64,000 bases of DNA from VBAS01 sp035318985. Its GTDB lineage: Bacteria; Bacteroidota; Bacteroidia; Chitinophagales; Chitinophagaceae. Each line of letters opens with the position of its first letter. Positions within the stretch are counted from its first letter, which is position 1. Positions 1 to 8,295 of this stretch are shown piece by piece. The stretch lies in assembly GCA_035318985.1 (NCBI GenBank), contig DATHDP010000131.1:1-64000 (forward strand), read 5' to 3'. The notes beneath the pieces were generated by a model. That model was not told the DNA's origin, made no database searches, and saw nothing but the letters and a program-made list of their open reading frames with translations. The position numbers and the translations under genes were made by a program.

Positions 1-927
1 GGTACCGATTTTAGTGGTGCCATGCATATGATGAGTGAGAAAGGTTATACAAAGATCTTTAACTGGAATGTTAATTCCGGTTCTTTTGCTTTAAAACAAC
101 TCCTTGGGGGTATGTTCATTGCCATTGCAATGACAGGCCTGGACCAGGAAATGATGCAAAAGAATATTAGCGTAAAGACATTGAAAGATTCTCAAAAGAA
201 TATAATGTCTTTTGCAGTGGTCATCATGTTTGTGAATTTTCTTTTTCTTGTTTTAGGTGGAGTGCTTTATTTATATGCATCTGCTCATAATATTAGTGTG
301 CCGGGGGATGATCTTTTTCCAACCGTGGCATTAAGCGATGCTTTCAGTAAAAGCATAGGAATAATTTTCATCATTGCCATAATCTCTGCGCTGTTCCCAA
401 GTGTTGATGGCGCCATCACTTCACTTACATCTTGCTTTTGTATCGATATACTTGGGTTGAAAAAAAGAGAAGGAACTGAGAAAGAAAAGAAAATGACAAG
501 ATTAAAAGTTCATTTCAGCTTTGCCATTGTATTCTTTATAATGGTGTTAGTTTTCAAATGGATGAACGACAAGCTGATCATTGATTTCATTTTAAAATTT
601 GCTGGTGTTACTTATGGTCCGTTGCTTGGTCTTTTTGCATTTGGCATTTTAACAAAGCGAAAACTCAATGAAAGACTTATCTGGACAGTTTGTATTATAG
701 CGCCTTTGCTTACATTAATACTTGATATGGTTAGTAATCCTGGATGGTATGAAGCAAAACTGCACATGAAACTTGGTCTTGATAGTTTGTCAGCAGCAAC
801 TTTTAATGGTTATAAAATAGGAAATGAACTTATTCTCATAAATGGTATCATCACTTTCGTTGGCTTGTGGTTTATTTCAGGTAAGCCTACCCAACAGGAG
901 ATGGATCTCAGAATGCAGCCCGTATAA
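1..927 (+). CDS. Sodium:solute symporter (SSS family), C-terminal part
   Basis: Inner-membrane Na+-coupled solute transporter; the substrate cannot be told from sequence. The frame is open from base 1, so the N-terminal half lies upstream of the window and about 308 codons remain. What is visible is a series of about seven or eight hydrophobic segments with short polar loops. The segment TGLDQEMMQKN matches the conserved SSS motif around a DQ..MQ pair, and TSCFCIDILGLKK resembles the TM8-9 region of the family. It ends 8 bp before the methyltransferase gene. Family assignment is fairly sure; the start and substrate are unknown. Confidence 0.85.
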   Translation, partial: GTDFSGAMHMMSEKGYTKIFNWNVNSGSFALKQLLGGMFIAIAMTGLDQEMMQKNISVKTLKDSQKNIMSFAVVIMFVNFLFLVLGGVLYLYASAHNISVPGDDLFPTVALSDAFSKSIGIIFIIAIISALFPSVDGAITSLTSCFCIDILGLKKREGTEKEKKMTRLKVHFSFAIVFFIMVLVFKWMNDKLIIDFILKFAGVTYGPLLGLFAFGILTKRKLNERLIWTVCIIAPLLTLILDMVSNPGWYEAKLHMKLGLDSLSAATFNGYKIGNELILINGIITFVGLWFISGKPTQQEMDLRMQPV

Positions 928-935
928 AGTTATCT

Positions 936-1592
936 TTGCACAAAAAATTATCATTGGAACTTATCAACCCACTAGTACAGGAATATGCGGAAAAATTTTC
1001 TTCACCGGAAGATATATTGTTGAAGGAAGTAAATGATTTTACAGCAGCAAATCATCCCGAGTATCACATGCTTAGCGGGCATTTGCAGGGCAAGTTTTTA
1101 GAAATGGCGAGTATAATGATCAGGCCACGGCGTATTCTTGAAATAGGAACATTTACAGGTTACAGCGCTTTATGTCTTGCAAAAGGATTAACAGATGATG
1201 GGGTGCTGCATACAATAGAACTTAGAGAAAAAGATGCTGCAACTGCAAAAGGATTTTTTGATAGATCCCCTTATAAAGAAAAGATCATTTTACATACGGG
1301 AGACGCTAAAAAAATCGTTTTTACGCTGGAAGAAACATTTGATCTCGTATTTATTGATGCTGATAAGCCCGGATATATTGAATATTTTAACCTCGTTTTC
1401 CCAAAATTAAAAAAAAACGGGTTTATTTTTGCAGATAATGTTTTTTTTCATGGCCAAGCCATTGAAACTGAATCAACTGGAAAAAATGCAAAAGCGATAA
1501 AAGATTTTAACCAGTTTATAAATGAGAGAACCGATATCGAAAAAATGATCCTTACCCTACGTGATGGGTTGTATTTAATAAGAAAAAAGTAA
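936..1592 (+). CDS. Class I SAM-dependent O-methyltransferase (CCoAOMT-like)
   Basis: Cytosolic SAM-dependent O-methyltransferase of the caffeoyl-CoA/catechol type, 218 aa, close to the usual 210-220. Motif I is ILEIGTFTGYSAL (about residues 68-80). The metal-binding region is DLVFIDADKPGY followed by FADNVFFHG, as in the divalent-metal-dependent family. The listed start is a TTG at 936. A second TTG at 954, giving MELINPLVQEYAEKF, looks more like family N-termini, and a TATCTTTG box at 931-938 overlaps the first start, so 954 is a real alternative. The natural acceptor is unknown. Confidence 0.85.
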   Translation: MHKKLSLELINPLVQEYAEKFSSPEDILLKEVNDFTAANHPEYHMLSGHLQGKFLEMASIMIRPRRILEIGTFTGYSALCLAKGLTDDGVLHTIELREKDAATAKGFFDRSPYKEKIILHTGDAKKIVFTLEETFDLVFIDADKPGYIEYFNLVFPKLKKNGFIFADNVFFHGQAIETESTGKNAKAIKDFNQFINERTDIEKMILTLRDGLYLIRKK

Positions 1593-1599
1593 GATCCCA

Positions 1600-2631
1600 A
1601 TGCAAAAACTAAAAATCCTGTTCCTTCTTTTTGCTTCTTTGGCATTTAAAAATTCCTTTGCACAGCCAGATCCTGTAGTAGTTGAGTATATCAAAAAATA
1701 TAAAGATCTCGCAATAGCGGAAATGCAACGTACCGGCATCCCCGCGTCAATTAAACTTGCACAAGGCATTCATGAAACCAGTGCCGGCACAAGTGATCTT
1801 GTAAAAAGATCAAATAATCATTTTGGATTAAAATGTAAAGCTGAATGGACAGGCATGACGGTAAAACATACGGATGATGCGCCAAATGAATGTTTCCGGA
1901 AATATGATAGCCCCCTGGATTCATATAAAGATCAATCAAATTATCTTAAGGGCACTCCCCGCTATGCTTCATTATTTGAGATTGATCCAACTGATTATAA
2001 AGCATGGGCCTTTGGATTAAAAAAAGCAGGCTATGCAACAAATCCAAAATATTCACAGGTTTTAATTAAGCTTATTGAAGATTACGATCTGCAGGATTAT
2101 ACCATGATCGCTTTAGGAAAATTAAAGTCGGGGCAAGAAACGTTGGCGAAGAACGAGGGTAAAAATTCGGAAATAATAATCCCAGGTGAAAAGCCAGTAG
2201 TAATGCCTCCTGAAGCAGAAATAGTTGCCTATTCAAAAAAAGAAACAAAAACTGATTATCCTGGTGGCGAGTTTAAAATAAATGAAACAAAAGTTATCTA
2301 CGTAAAAAAAGGAACATCTTATTTATCAATAGCAGAAAAATATTCAATTCCTCTTGCAAGGATCTTTGAGTTCAATGAAATGAAAGTGCAGGAAGTTGTT
2401 GAAAAAGATCAGCTCATTTATATAATGCGAAAAAGGAAAGTCGGCCTAAATGAACAGCATACTGTAAAACCCGGAGAGACACTGGCTGATATCGCACAGA
2501 CTGAAGCATTGCGCATCGAAAGTTTGCTTGAATATAATTTTCTTCAACCAAATATGCAGCCCGCTGTAGGTTCTGTTTTATATTTACGTTCAAAAGGTCC
2601 GGGCATGCCGGCATTGGCTACCGGGAAATGA
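1600..2631 (+). CDS. Exported glucosaminidase with two LysM domains
   Basis: Peptidoglycan hydrolase expected in the periplasm or cell envelope. A signal peptide (residues 1-21, ending SFAQ) is followed by a GH73-type mannosyl-glycoprotein endo-beta-N-acetylglucosaminidase domain (about 25-170). In it the segment KLAQGIHETSAGTSDL carries the candidate catalytic Glu59, and NHFGLKCK plus the later YATNPKYS are family landmarks. Two LysM domains follow at about 231-275 and 286-330, separated by a low-complexity linker. The length of 343 aa is normal for Bacteroidota versions of this architecture. It lies 7 bp after the methyltransferase gene and 16 bp before hpt, so it may be cotranscribed. Confidence 0.9.
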   Translation: MQKLKILFLLFASLAFKNSFAQPDPVVVEYIKKYKDLAIAEMQRTGIPASIKLAQGIHETSAGTSDLVKRSNNHFGLKCKAEWTGMTVKHTDDAPNECFRKYDSPLDSYKDQSNYLKGTPRYASLFEIDPTDYKAWAFGLKKAGYATNPKYSQVLIKLIEDYDLQDYTMIALGKLKSGQETLAKNEGKNSEIIIPGEKPVVMPPEAEIVAYSKKETKTDYPGGEFKINETKVIYVKKGTSYLSIAEKYSIPLARIFEFNEMKVQEVVEKDQLIYIMRKRKVGLNEQHTVKPGETLADIAQTEALRIESLLEYNFLQPNMQPAVGSVLYLRSKGPGMPALATGK

Positions 2632-2647
2632 TCGATATAAATTCCTT

Positions 2648-3181
2648 ATGTCGCAGATAAAAGTTCATGATAAAAGATTTGGTCCTTTTCTTTCAGAACA
2701 GGACATACAGCAGCAGGTAAAAAAAATTGCAGATGCAATTAATTCTGATTACGCTGGTTTGCGACCCATGTTCATAGCAATTTTAAATGGATCATTTATG
2801 TTTGCATCCGATCTTTTTAAGTATCTTACCATAGATGCGGAAATATGTTTTATTAAATTGGCATCTTATAAAGGAACAACATCAAGCGGGCAGGTGATAA
2901 CAGCGATCGGGTTAGATGTTGATATCATAGGAAAAGATATAATCATACTTGAAGATATAGTTGATACCGGCAAAACATTGAACGAATTTTTACCGAAGTT
3001 GCTTCATCACCAACCTGCATCAATGAAAATTGCCGCCTTACTCCATAAACCTGAAGCTGTGAAATTCCCCATCAGAATTGATTATCTGGGATTTTCAATT
3101 CCAAACAAATTTGTAGTTGGCTATGGGCTTGATTATGATGGACTCGGAAGGAATTTAAAGGAAATATATCAGTTGGTTTAG
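2648..3181 (+). CDS. hpt: Hypoxanthine phosphoribosyltransferase
   Basis: Purine salvage enzyme that joins hypoxanthine (and often guanine) to PRPP to give IMP or GMP in the cytosol. The 177-aa length is typical. The PRPP-binding loop IILEDIVDTGKTL is clear, and the flexible-loop region LASYKGTTSSG and the C-terminal FVVGYGLDYD are both as in HPRT. The ATG at 2648 gives the expected N-terminus. The preceding gene ends 16 bp upstream. Confidence 0.93.
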   Translation: MSQIKVHDKRFGPFLSEQDIQQQVKKIADAINSDYAGLRPMFIAILNGSFMFASDLFKYLTIDAEICFIKLASYKGTTSSGQVITAIGLDVDIIGKDIIILEDIVDTGKTLNEFLPKLLHHQPASMKIAALLHKPEAVKFPIRIDYLGFSIPNKFVVGYGLDYDGLGRNLKEIYQLV

Positions 3182-3233
3182 TGCTACTAATACTTACAGG
3201 ATTTTTGTACTTTGATGGCAATTAAATATCCAG

Positions 3234-4991
3234 GTGAAAAGCTTTGTATATATATTTTTATTGCTGCTGATTGCTTTGCCATTTCATGGACAGCAGTTTT
3301 ATCTCCGTGGCGAGGTGAGAGATGAAGGAGGTAACCTTTTGCAAAATGTAAATATCCGCCAGCAAAGTACCGGCTATCTTTTTCGCACAGGCAACTCCGG
3401 ATCGTTTGGTATTATATCATCAAAGGAATCGGACACGCTAATGTTTACTTACGAAGGATATCAGATGGAACAAGTATTAGTGAAAGCTGATAAATATCTT
3501 AGACTTAACCTGAAGCTTTTGCCATCTATTGCATCCAGTAATAAAAAGTACAGGCTCGCTTCACTTACAAAAGATCTTTCAAGAGAAAATCAAAAAAAAT
3601 GGTATTCCGATGATGAAACCTACGCAAGTCTTGTAGAAAATAATTTTATTGACGCAAAAAGTTATTCAACAACTGGTATCGCTTTGAATATTGACAGGGC
3701 ATCGTATAGCAATATCAGGAGGTTTATAAATCTTAATCTTGCCGTGCCACCAGATGCTGTACGCATTGAAGAAATGCTGAACTATTTCAACTTCGGGTAT
3801 GAAACACCGGTCAATAATTCTTTATTCAAGATAAAAACTACTCTTACCAATTGTCCATGGAATAAGGATAACCAGCTTTTTTTTATAAATGTATTTTCCA
3901 AAAAATTAAATCTCGATTCATTACCACCATCAAATCTTGTTTTTCTTGTTGATATTTCCGGATCAATGGATATGCCCAATAGATTGCCACTATTGAAATC
4001 TGCATTCAGGATGCTGGCGATGAATTTGAGAGAAAAGGATACTGTAAGCATAGTGGTGTATGGTGGTGCAGTTGGCATATTACTTTTTCCAACAGCCGGT
4101 AATGAAAAAGAAAAGATCATTAAAGCAATTGATGAAATGCAACCCGGCGGCTCCACACCAGGAGAATCAGGAATAAAACTGGCGTACACTATTGCTAAAA
4201 AACACCTTATACCAAAAGGAAATAACAGGGTAATTCTTGCAACAGATGGTGATTTTAATGTAGGAATACAAACCGAACCCGAATTGGATGAAATGATCTC
4301 GCGGCATAGGGAGTCCGGAATTTATCTAACCTGCCTCGGTGTAGGTATGGGAAATTATAAAGACTCAAAAATTCAAACATTAGCCCGTAAGGGTAATGGA
4401 AATTTTGCTTATGTAGATAATTTCCAGGAGGCAGAAAAGATCATCATGAAAGAATTTACACAAACACTGTATACCATTGCTGATGATGCCCACATGCATG
4501 TAACATTTGATCCTTCATTAGTAAAACAATACCGGCTGATCGGTTTTGATAATAAATTAGGAGCACTTGCCGATTCGTCTTCTGAAGTTGAAGGTGGTGA
4601 AATCGGTTCCGGTCAATCCATTACTGTTGCTTTTGAAATTGAACCCAATTTTACAAGTGGGGCAAATGTATATTCAGACCATTTTGCGGAGATCAAGTTA
4701 CAATATAAACTACCCGACGAAGCTCAGGAGCTTGAAATGAGTGAAAAATTTCCTTATGACCCGGTATTATTTAAAGAACTTGATCCAATGTATCGTTTTG
4801 CAAGTTCGGTCATCATGTTTGGCTCCATTCTTAAATCATCTCAATTTGTAAAAGATATAAGTTGGGGCGATGTATTGTATAATGCAAGTGAAGCTGCTAA
4901 TCCAACAGATGTTAATCAATCGCAACTGGTGGAGTTAGTGTATAAAGCAAAAGATTTTTATACAAAAAAGAAAAAGAAGAGTAAGAAATAA
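3234..4991 (+). CDS. vWA domain protein with carboxypeptidase-regulatory-like N-terminus (YfbK type)
   Basis: Probably an exported or envelope protein of unknown role. A signal peptide (about 1-20) precedes a carboxypeptidase-regulatory-like beta-sandwich (about 23-90). Next come the N-terminal von Willebrand extension, a vWA domain with an intact MIDAS motif (LVDISGSMDM, about 237-246, and ILATDGDFNVG later), and a C-terminal DUF3520-like region. The overall layout matches YfbK/YfbL-like vWA proteins. The start is GTG at 3234, since no in-frame ATG lies closer. It ends back to back with the convergent transporter gene (stops at 4991 and 4992). Confidence 0.85.
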   Translation: MKSFVYIFLLLLIALPFHGQQFYLRGEVRDEGGNLLQNVNIRQQSTGYLFRTGNSGSFGIISSKESDTLMFTYEGYQMEQVLVKADKYLRLNLKLLPSIASSNKKYRLASLTKDLSRENQKKWYSDDETYASLVENNFIDAKSYSTTGIALNIDRASYSNIRRFINLNLAVPPDAVRIEEMLNYFNFGYETPVNNSLFKIKTTLTNCPWNKDNQLFFINVFSKKLNLDSLPPSNLVFLVDISGSMDMPNRLPLLKSAFRMLAMNLREKDTVSIVVYGGAVGILLFPTAGNEKEKIIKAIDEMQPGGSTPGESGIKLAYTIAKKHLIPKGNNRVILATDGDFNVGIQTEPELDEMISRHRESGIYLTCLGVGMGNYKDSKIQTLARKGNGNFAYVDNFQEAEKIIMKEFTQTLYTIADDAHMHVTFDPSLVKQYRLIGFDNKLGALADSSSEVEGGEIGSGQSITVAFEIEPNFTSGANVYSDHFAEIKLQYKLPDEAQELEMSEKFPYDPVLFKELDPMYRFASSVIMFGSILKSSQFVKDISWGDVLYNASEAANPTDVNQSQLVELVYKAKDFYTKKKKKSKK

Positions 4992-6269
4992 TTATTTGAA
5001 TTGAAAATAGATCAACAATGTAGCAGAAATGGTCATAAGTAGTAAAGCAATGACTCCAAGAATATTTGACCATTTACCATTTGTAAATTTCCCCATTACT
5101 TTTTTATTGTTTGATATATGAAGTATTATGAAAATAAGAACAGGTGATGTAACTCCATACAGAATAGCTGTATAAATTAATGCCTGTACAGGATTTATCC
5201 CGATATAATTAATGGCAAGACCAATTAGAAGTGAAATGATGATGACCCAGTAAAAAGGTTTTGCCTCATAATATTTCTTATCAAGTCCACCATTCCAGTT
5301 AAAAGTTTCAGATAACATATAAGACAGGCATCCTGTTAAAACTGGAATTGCCAGGAGGCCAGTGCCGATAATTCCAAGTGCAAATAATAAATAAGATAAT
5401 TTTCCTGCGAGTGGTTCTAAAGCTTTAGCAGCTTGCTCTACAGAATTAATTTCTGTGATGCCTCCTTTGAATAAAACTGTTCCCGTCGTAAGAATAATAA
5501 AATACATTACAAGGTTGGAAAAGAGCATTCCGAAATCAACATCCATATCCATTTTATGTATCGTTCTTTTATCTACTATCAATCTTCTTTTTTTATGTTT
5601 TATATCTTCAACTTCCATGGTTGCCTGCCAGAAAAAAAGATAAGGCGAGATAGTTGTACCCAGGATGGCAACAAAAACGCTGATAAAATCTTTGTTGAAT
5701 TTTATTGTTGGAATAAAAGTATGCTTTGCTATTTCTCCCCAATCTTGTTTTACAAGAAATGGTACAACGAGATAAAGCAAAAGAAAAGCACAGAGATATT
5801 TTAAGATCGCAGATATTTTTTGATACGGTAAATAAATGATCAATACCATTAGAATCCCTGTAAAAGCAATTGTGAAAAAATAAGAAGGGATCGAAGGAAA
5901 AATAAGATTTCCGACGGCACCCATTCCGGCAATATCAGCCCCGATATTAAGGATCACTGCAGGAAAAGTGAAGAGGATCATCAGGTATAAGATAGGTTTG
6001 GGATAATTGTTACGGATATTAGTTGTTAAGCCCTGGGATGTAACAATACCTATCCTTGCACACATTTCCTGGAGGGCTGCCATAAGCGGGAATGTAAGTA
6101 GCGCAGTCCATAACGTAGCCAAACCAAATTTTGCACCAGCTTGTGAGTAAGTTGCAATGCCCGAAGGATCATCGTCACTTGCACCTGTGATAAGACCAGG
6201 CCCAAGAATTTTTAGGAACCGTTTTATTTTAGAAGGATTACTTTTTTTATTTTCCGCTTTCTTTCTCAT
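4992..6269 (-). CDS. Nramp-related divalent metal transporter
   Basis: Inner-membrane transporter of the Nramp superfamily, 425 aa with about 11 hydrophobic segments. The first membrane helix reads LITGASDDDPSGIATYSQAG, so the canonical DPGN metal motif is DPSG. The sixth helix reads GTTISPYLFFWQA where canonical Nramps have MPHN. The Asp ligand is therefore kept, but Asn and Met positions that coordinate transition metals are changed. Nramp-related magnesium transporters also depart from the canonical motif, so Mn/Fe specificity should not be assumed. No partner gene is nearby. Confidence 0.83.
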   Translation of the reverse strand: MRKKAENKKSNPSKIKRFLKILGPGLITGASDDDPSGIATYSQAGAKFGLATLWTALLTFPLMAALQEMCARIGIVTSQGLTTNIRNNYPKPILYLMILFTFPAVILNIGADIAGMGAVGNLIFPSIPSYFFTIAFTGILMVLIIYLPYQKISAILKYLCAFLLLYLVVPFLVKQDWGEIAKHTFIPTIKFNKDFISVFVAILGTTISPYLFFWQATMEVEDIKHKKRRLIVDKRTIHKMDMDVDFGMLFSNLVMYFIILTTGTVLFKGGITEINSVEQAAKALEPLAGKLSYLLFALGIIGTGLLAIPVLTGCLSYMLSETFNWNGGLDKKYYEAKPFYWVIIISLLIGLAINYIGINPVQALIYTAILYGVTSPVLIFIILHISNNKKVMGKFTNGKWSNILGVIALLLMTISATLLIYFQFK

Positions 6270-6433
6270 TAAAGAAGGTTCGATGTAAAATTATCCTATT
6301 GGGAAGATTCACAACATGATTTAAATAATCATGCCAGCAAATACTAATCAGAAAATTTAGCGACTTCCTGTTTTTAAAAGAAAAGAATGGGAAAAGAATT
6401 CCTGAAGTTGTTTCAATACAAAGCTTAAAAACA

Positions 6434-7594
6434 TTAAGAGAAAAGTTCTCTCATTTTATCAAGAAAGCTTTTATCGGATTTATCAGGATGTGGTTTGAAA
6501 TTAGATGAGTGGCTCATTTTTTCAAGCATTGTTTTTTCTTCAGCGCTGACATTCTGGGGAGTCCAAACATTCACGTGTATTAACTGATCGCCTTTTTGAT
6601 AACTGTTTACTGCAGGAAAGCCTTTTCCTTTTAACCGGAAAATTTTTCCGCTTTGTGTGCCTGTAGGAATTTTTATTTTAGCTCTTCCATCAATTGTAGG
6701 CACTTCGAGCTGTGTACCAAACACTGCATCCGTAAAAGAAATATGAAGATCATAGGCAACATTCATTCCATCACGTTGCAGTTCTTTGTGTGGTTCTTCT
6801 TCAATAAGTATTATAAGATCACCGGGTGCACCTCCTCTTTCACCAGCATTGCCTTTTGCACTTAGATTTAATTGCATGCCTTCCTGTACGCCAGCAGGAA
6901 TATCGATAGAAATCGCATCCTCTCCGTATACTCTTCCTTCACCTTTGCATACGGCACATTTTGCTGTTATAGTCGTTCCTTCTCCGTTACAAGTAGGGCA
7001 TGTAGTTACAGTTTGCATTTGACCAATAAATGTATTGGTAACTCTTTTTACCTGGCCGGAACCTCCACATGTGCCACAGTTTTGTACACTTCCTTTATCT
7101 TTTGCTCCACTGCCACTACATGTATTACAAACAACATGTTTTTTTACTTTGATATTTTTAGTTACACCTTTAGCGATCTCTTCGTATGTCAATTTAATCT
7201 TTACCCGAAGATTACTACCACGTACACCTCTTGCTCTTGATGTTCTGCCTCTTCCGCCGCCACCGCCAAAAAAACTTCCAAAAAGATCTTCACCAAAAAC
7301 ATCTCCAAACTGGCTGAAGATATCTTCCATATTCATTCCGCCACCACCGCTGAATCCGCGACCATTGCTACTTACTCCCGCATGTCCATAGCGATCATAC
7401 TGTGCCTTTTTATCTGCATCACTTAACACTTCATACGCTTCGGCGGCTTCTTTAAATTTGTCTTCTGCACTTTTATCACCGGGGTTACGGTCAGGATGAA
7501 ATTGCATCGCTACTTTACGGTATGCTTTTTTGATCTCATCCGCTGAAGCAGTTTTATTAACGCCCAGTATTTCGTAATAATCTCTTTTTGACAT
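6434..7594 (-). CDS. dnaJ: Chaperone protein DnaJ
   Basis: Hsp40 co-chaperone that stimulates DnaK ATPase and delivers unfolded clients, in the cytosol. All type-I features are present: J domain with HPD at residues 33-35, a Gly/Phe-rich linker (about 75-125), four CxxCxGxG zinc repeats (CNTCSGSG, CGTCGGSG, CPTCNGEG, CAVCKGEG) and the C-terminal substrate-binding domain. The length of 386 aa is typical. It lies 3 bp after grpE in the same direction, so the pair forms an operon read from the promoter upstream of grpE. Confidence 0.97.
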   Translation of the reverse strand: MSKRDYYEILGVNKTASADEIKKAYRKVAMQFHPDRNPGDKSAEDKFKEAAEAYEVLSDADKKAQYDRYGHAGVSSNGRGFSGGGGMNMEDIFSQFGDVFGEDLFGSFFGGGGGRGRTSRARGVRGSNLRVKIKLTYEEIAKGVTKNIKVKKHVVCNTCSGSGAKDKGSVQNCGTCGGSGQVKRVTNTFIGQMQTVTTCPTCNGEGTTITAKCAVCKGEGRVYGEDAISIDIPAGVQEGMQLNLSAKGNAGERGGAPGDLIILIEEEPHKELQRDGMNVAYDLHISFTDAVFGTQLEVPTIDGRAKIKIPTGTQSGKIFRLKGKGFPAVNSYQKGDQLIHVNVWTPQNVSAEEKTMLEKMSHSSNFKPHPDKSDKSFLDKMRELFS

Positions 7595-7597
7595 AGC

Positions 7598-8173
7598 TTA
7601 TTTCCCTACTACAACTTTTGCAAAACGAATAATTTTATCATTCAGGTAATATCCCTTTTGAACTTCATCAATCACTTTTCCTTTCTGTACTTCAATTGGG
7701 GCTGGTATTTCAGTTATCGCTTCATGTATGTCGGGATTAAATTCTTTATTGATCGTTTCCATTGGCTTCAATCCTTTAGCTGTTAGCAGGCTTTTCAATT
7801 TGTTAAAAACAAGCATTACACCTTCTTTGGCTTTATCATCTAATGTGCTCATCTGTTTTTCGGCCCGTTCACAATCATCCAAAACTTCAAGCATATCGAC
7901 TATTACTTCTTTCCCTGCTGTCTGGATCAGCTCTATCCTTTCCTTCGAACTTCTTTTCTTAAAATTCTCGAACTCGGCGACTTTCCGGATAAATTTATCT
8001 TTCATTTCACCAAGCTCATTGCGAAGTGTCTCCAGTTCAGGCTCGTCTGTTACAGGTTCATTCAAATGTGAAGTGCCACTCATGTTTTCATCCGCATTTA
8101 TCCCTACTTCAGGATCTTCAGCATTCTGCATTTTTGCCCGTTCATTTGCCTCTTTCATATCTTTTTGACGCAT
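7598..8173 (-). CDS. grpE: Nucleotide exchange factor GrpE
   Basis: Releases ADP from DnaK and completes the DnaK-DnaJ-GrpE cycle. The body shows a long helical segment (LETLRNELGEMKDKFIRKVA) and the signature EFENFKKRSSKERIEL, followed by the C-terminal beta domain containing GYYLNDKIIRFAKVVVGK. The reading frame extends upstream to 8269 and would add a hydrophobic N-terminus. That extension is rejected because a TTG-N19-TACCTTTG promoter lies inside it (8192-8221). Starting at ATG 8173 gives 191 aa, a normal GrpE length; ATG 8158 is a further alternative. Confidence 0.94.
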   Translation of the reverse strand: MRQKDMKEANERAKMQNAEDPEVGINADENMSGTSHLNEPVTDEPELETLRNELGEMKDKFIRKVAEFENFKKRSSKERIELIQTAGKEVIVDMLEVLDDCERAEKQMSTLDDKAKEGVMLVFNKLKSLLTAKGLKPMETINKEFNPDIHEAITEIPAPIEVQKGKVIDEVQKGYYLNDKIIRFAKVVVGK

Positions 8174-8191
8174 TTTTTTAAAAATTGATTG

Positions 8192-8221
8192 CAAAGGTAA
8201 GGTTGTCAATAATACTGCCAA
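8192..8221 (-). promoter_or_regulatory. Bacteroidota-type promoter of grpE-dnaJ
   Basis: On the minus strand a TTG (8221-8219) is followed by exactly 19 bases and then TACCTTTG (8199-8192). This matches the Bacteroidota primary-sigma consensus TTTG-N19/20-TAnnTTTG. Transcription would start about 5-7 bases later, leaving a short leader before ATG 8173. It also decides the grpE start. No heat-shock operator such as CIRCE is visible. Confidence 0.6.
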
Positions 8222-8283
8222 CGCTATTATAAAGACAAATTGACGGGGTGAAAAGTAGTTCATTCTCAATATTTCGCGACGGT

Positions 8284-8291
8284 TACCTTTG
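8284..8291 (+). promoter_or_regulatory. TACCTTTG -7 box directly before the rlmI-like gene
   Basis: TACCTTTG at 8284-8291 ends five bases before ATG 8296. If used in the normal way, transcription would begin at or next to the start codon, giving a leaderless or nearly leaderless mRNA. No exact TTG lies 19-20 bases upstream; the closest is a TTC. Confidence is therefore moderate. Confidence 0.45.
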
Positions 8292-8295
8292 CGTC

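Noticed and set aside
6653..7391. Several plus-strand open frames across dnaJ
   Set aside because: They are antisense shadows of the DnaJ zinc-finger and Gly-rich regions.
8174..8269. Upstream extension of GrpE with a membrane-like N-terminus
   Set aside because: A TTG-N19-TACCTTTG promoter lies inside it; the extension is leader and promoter DNA read in frame.
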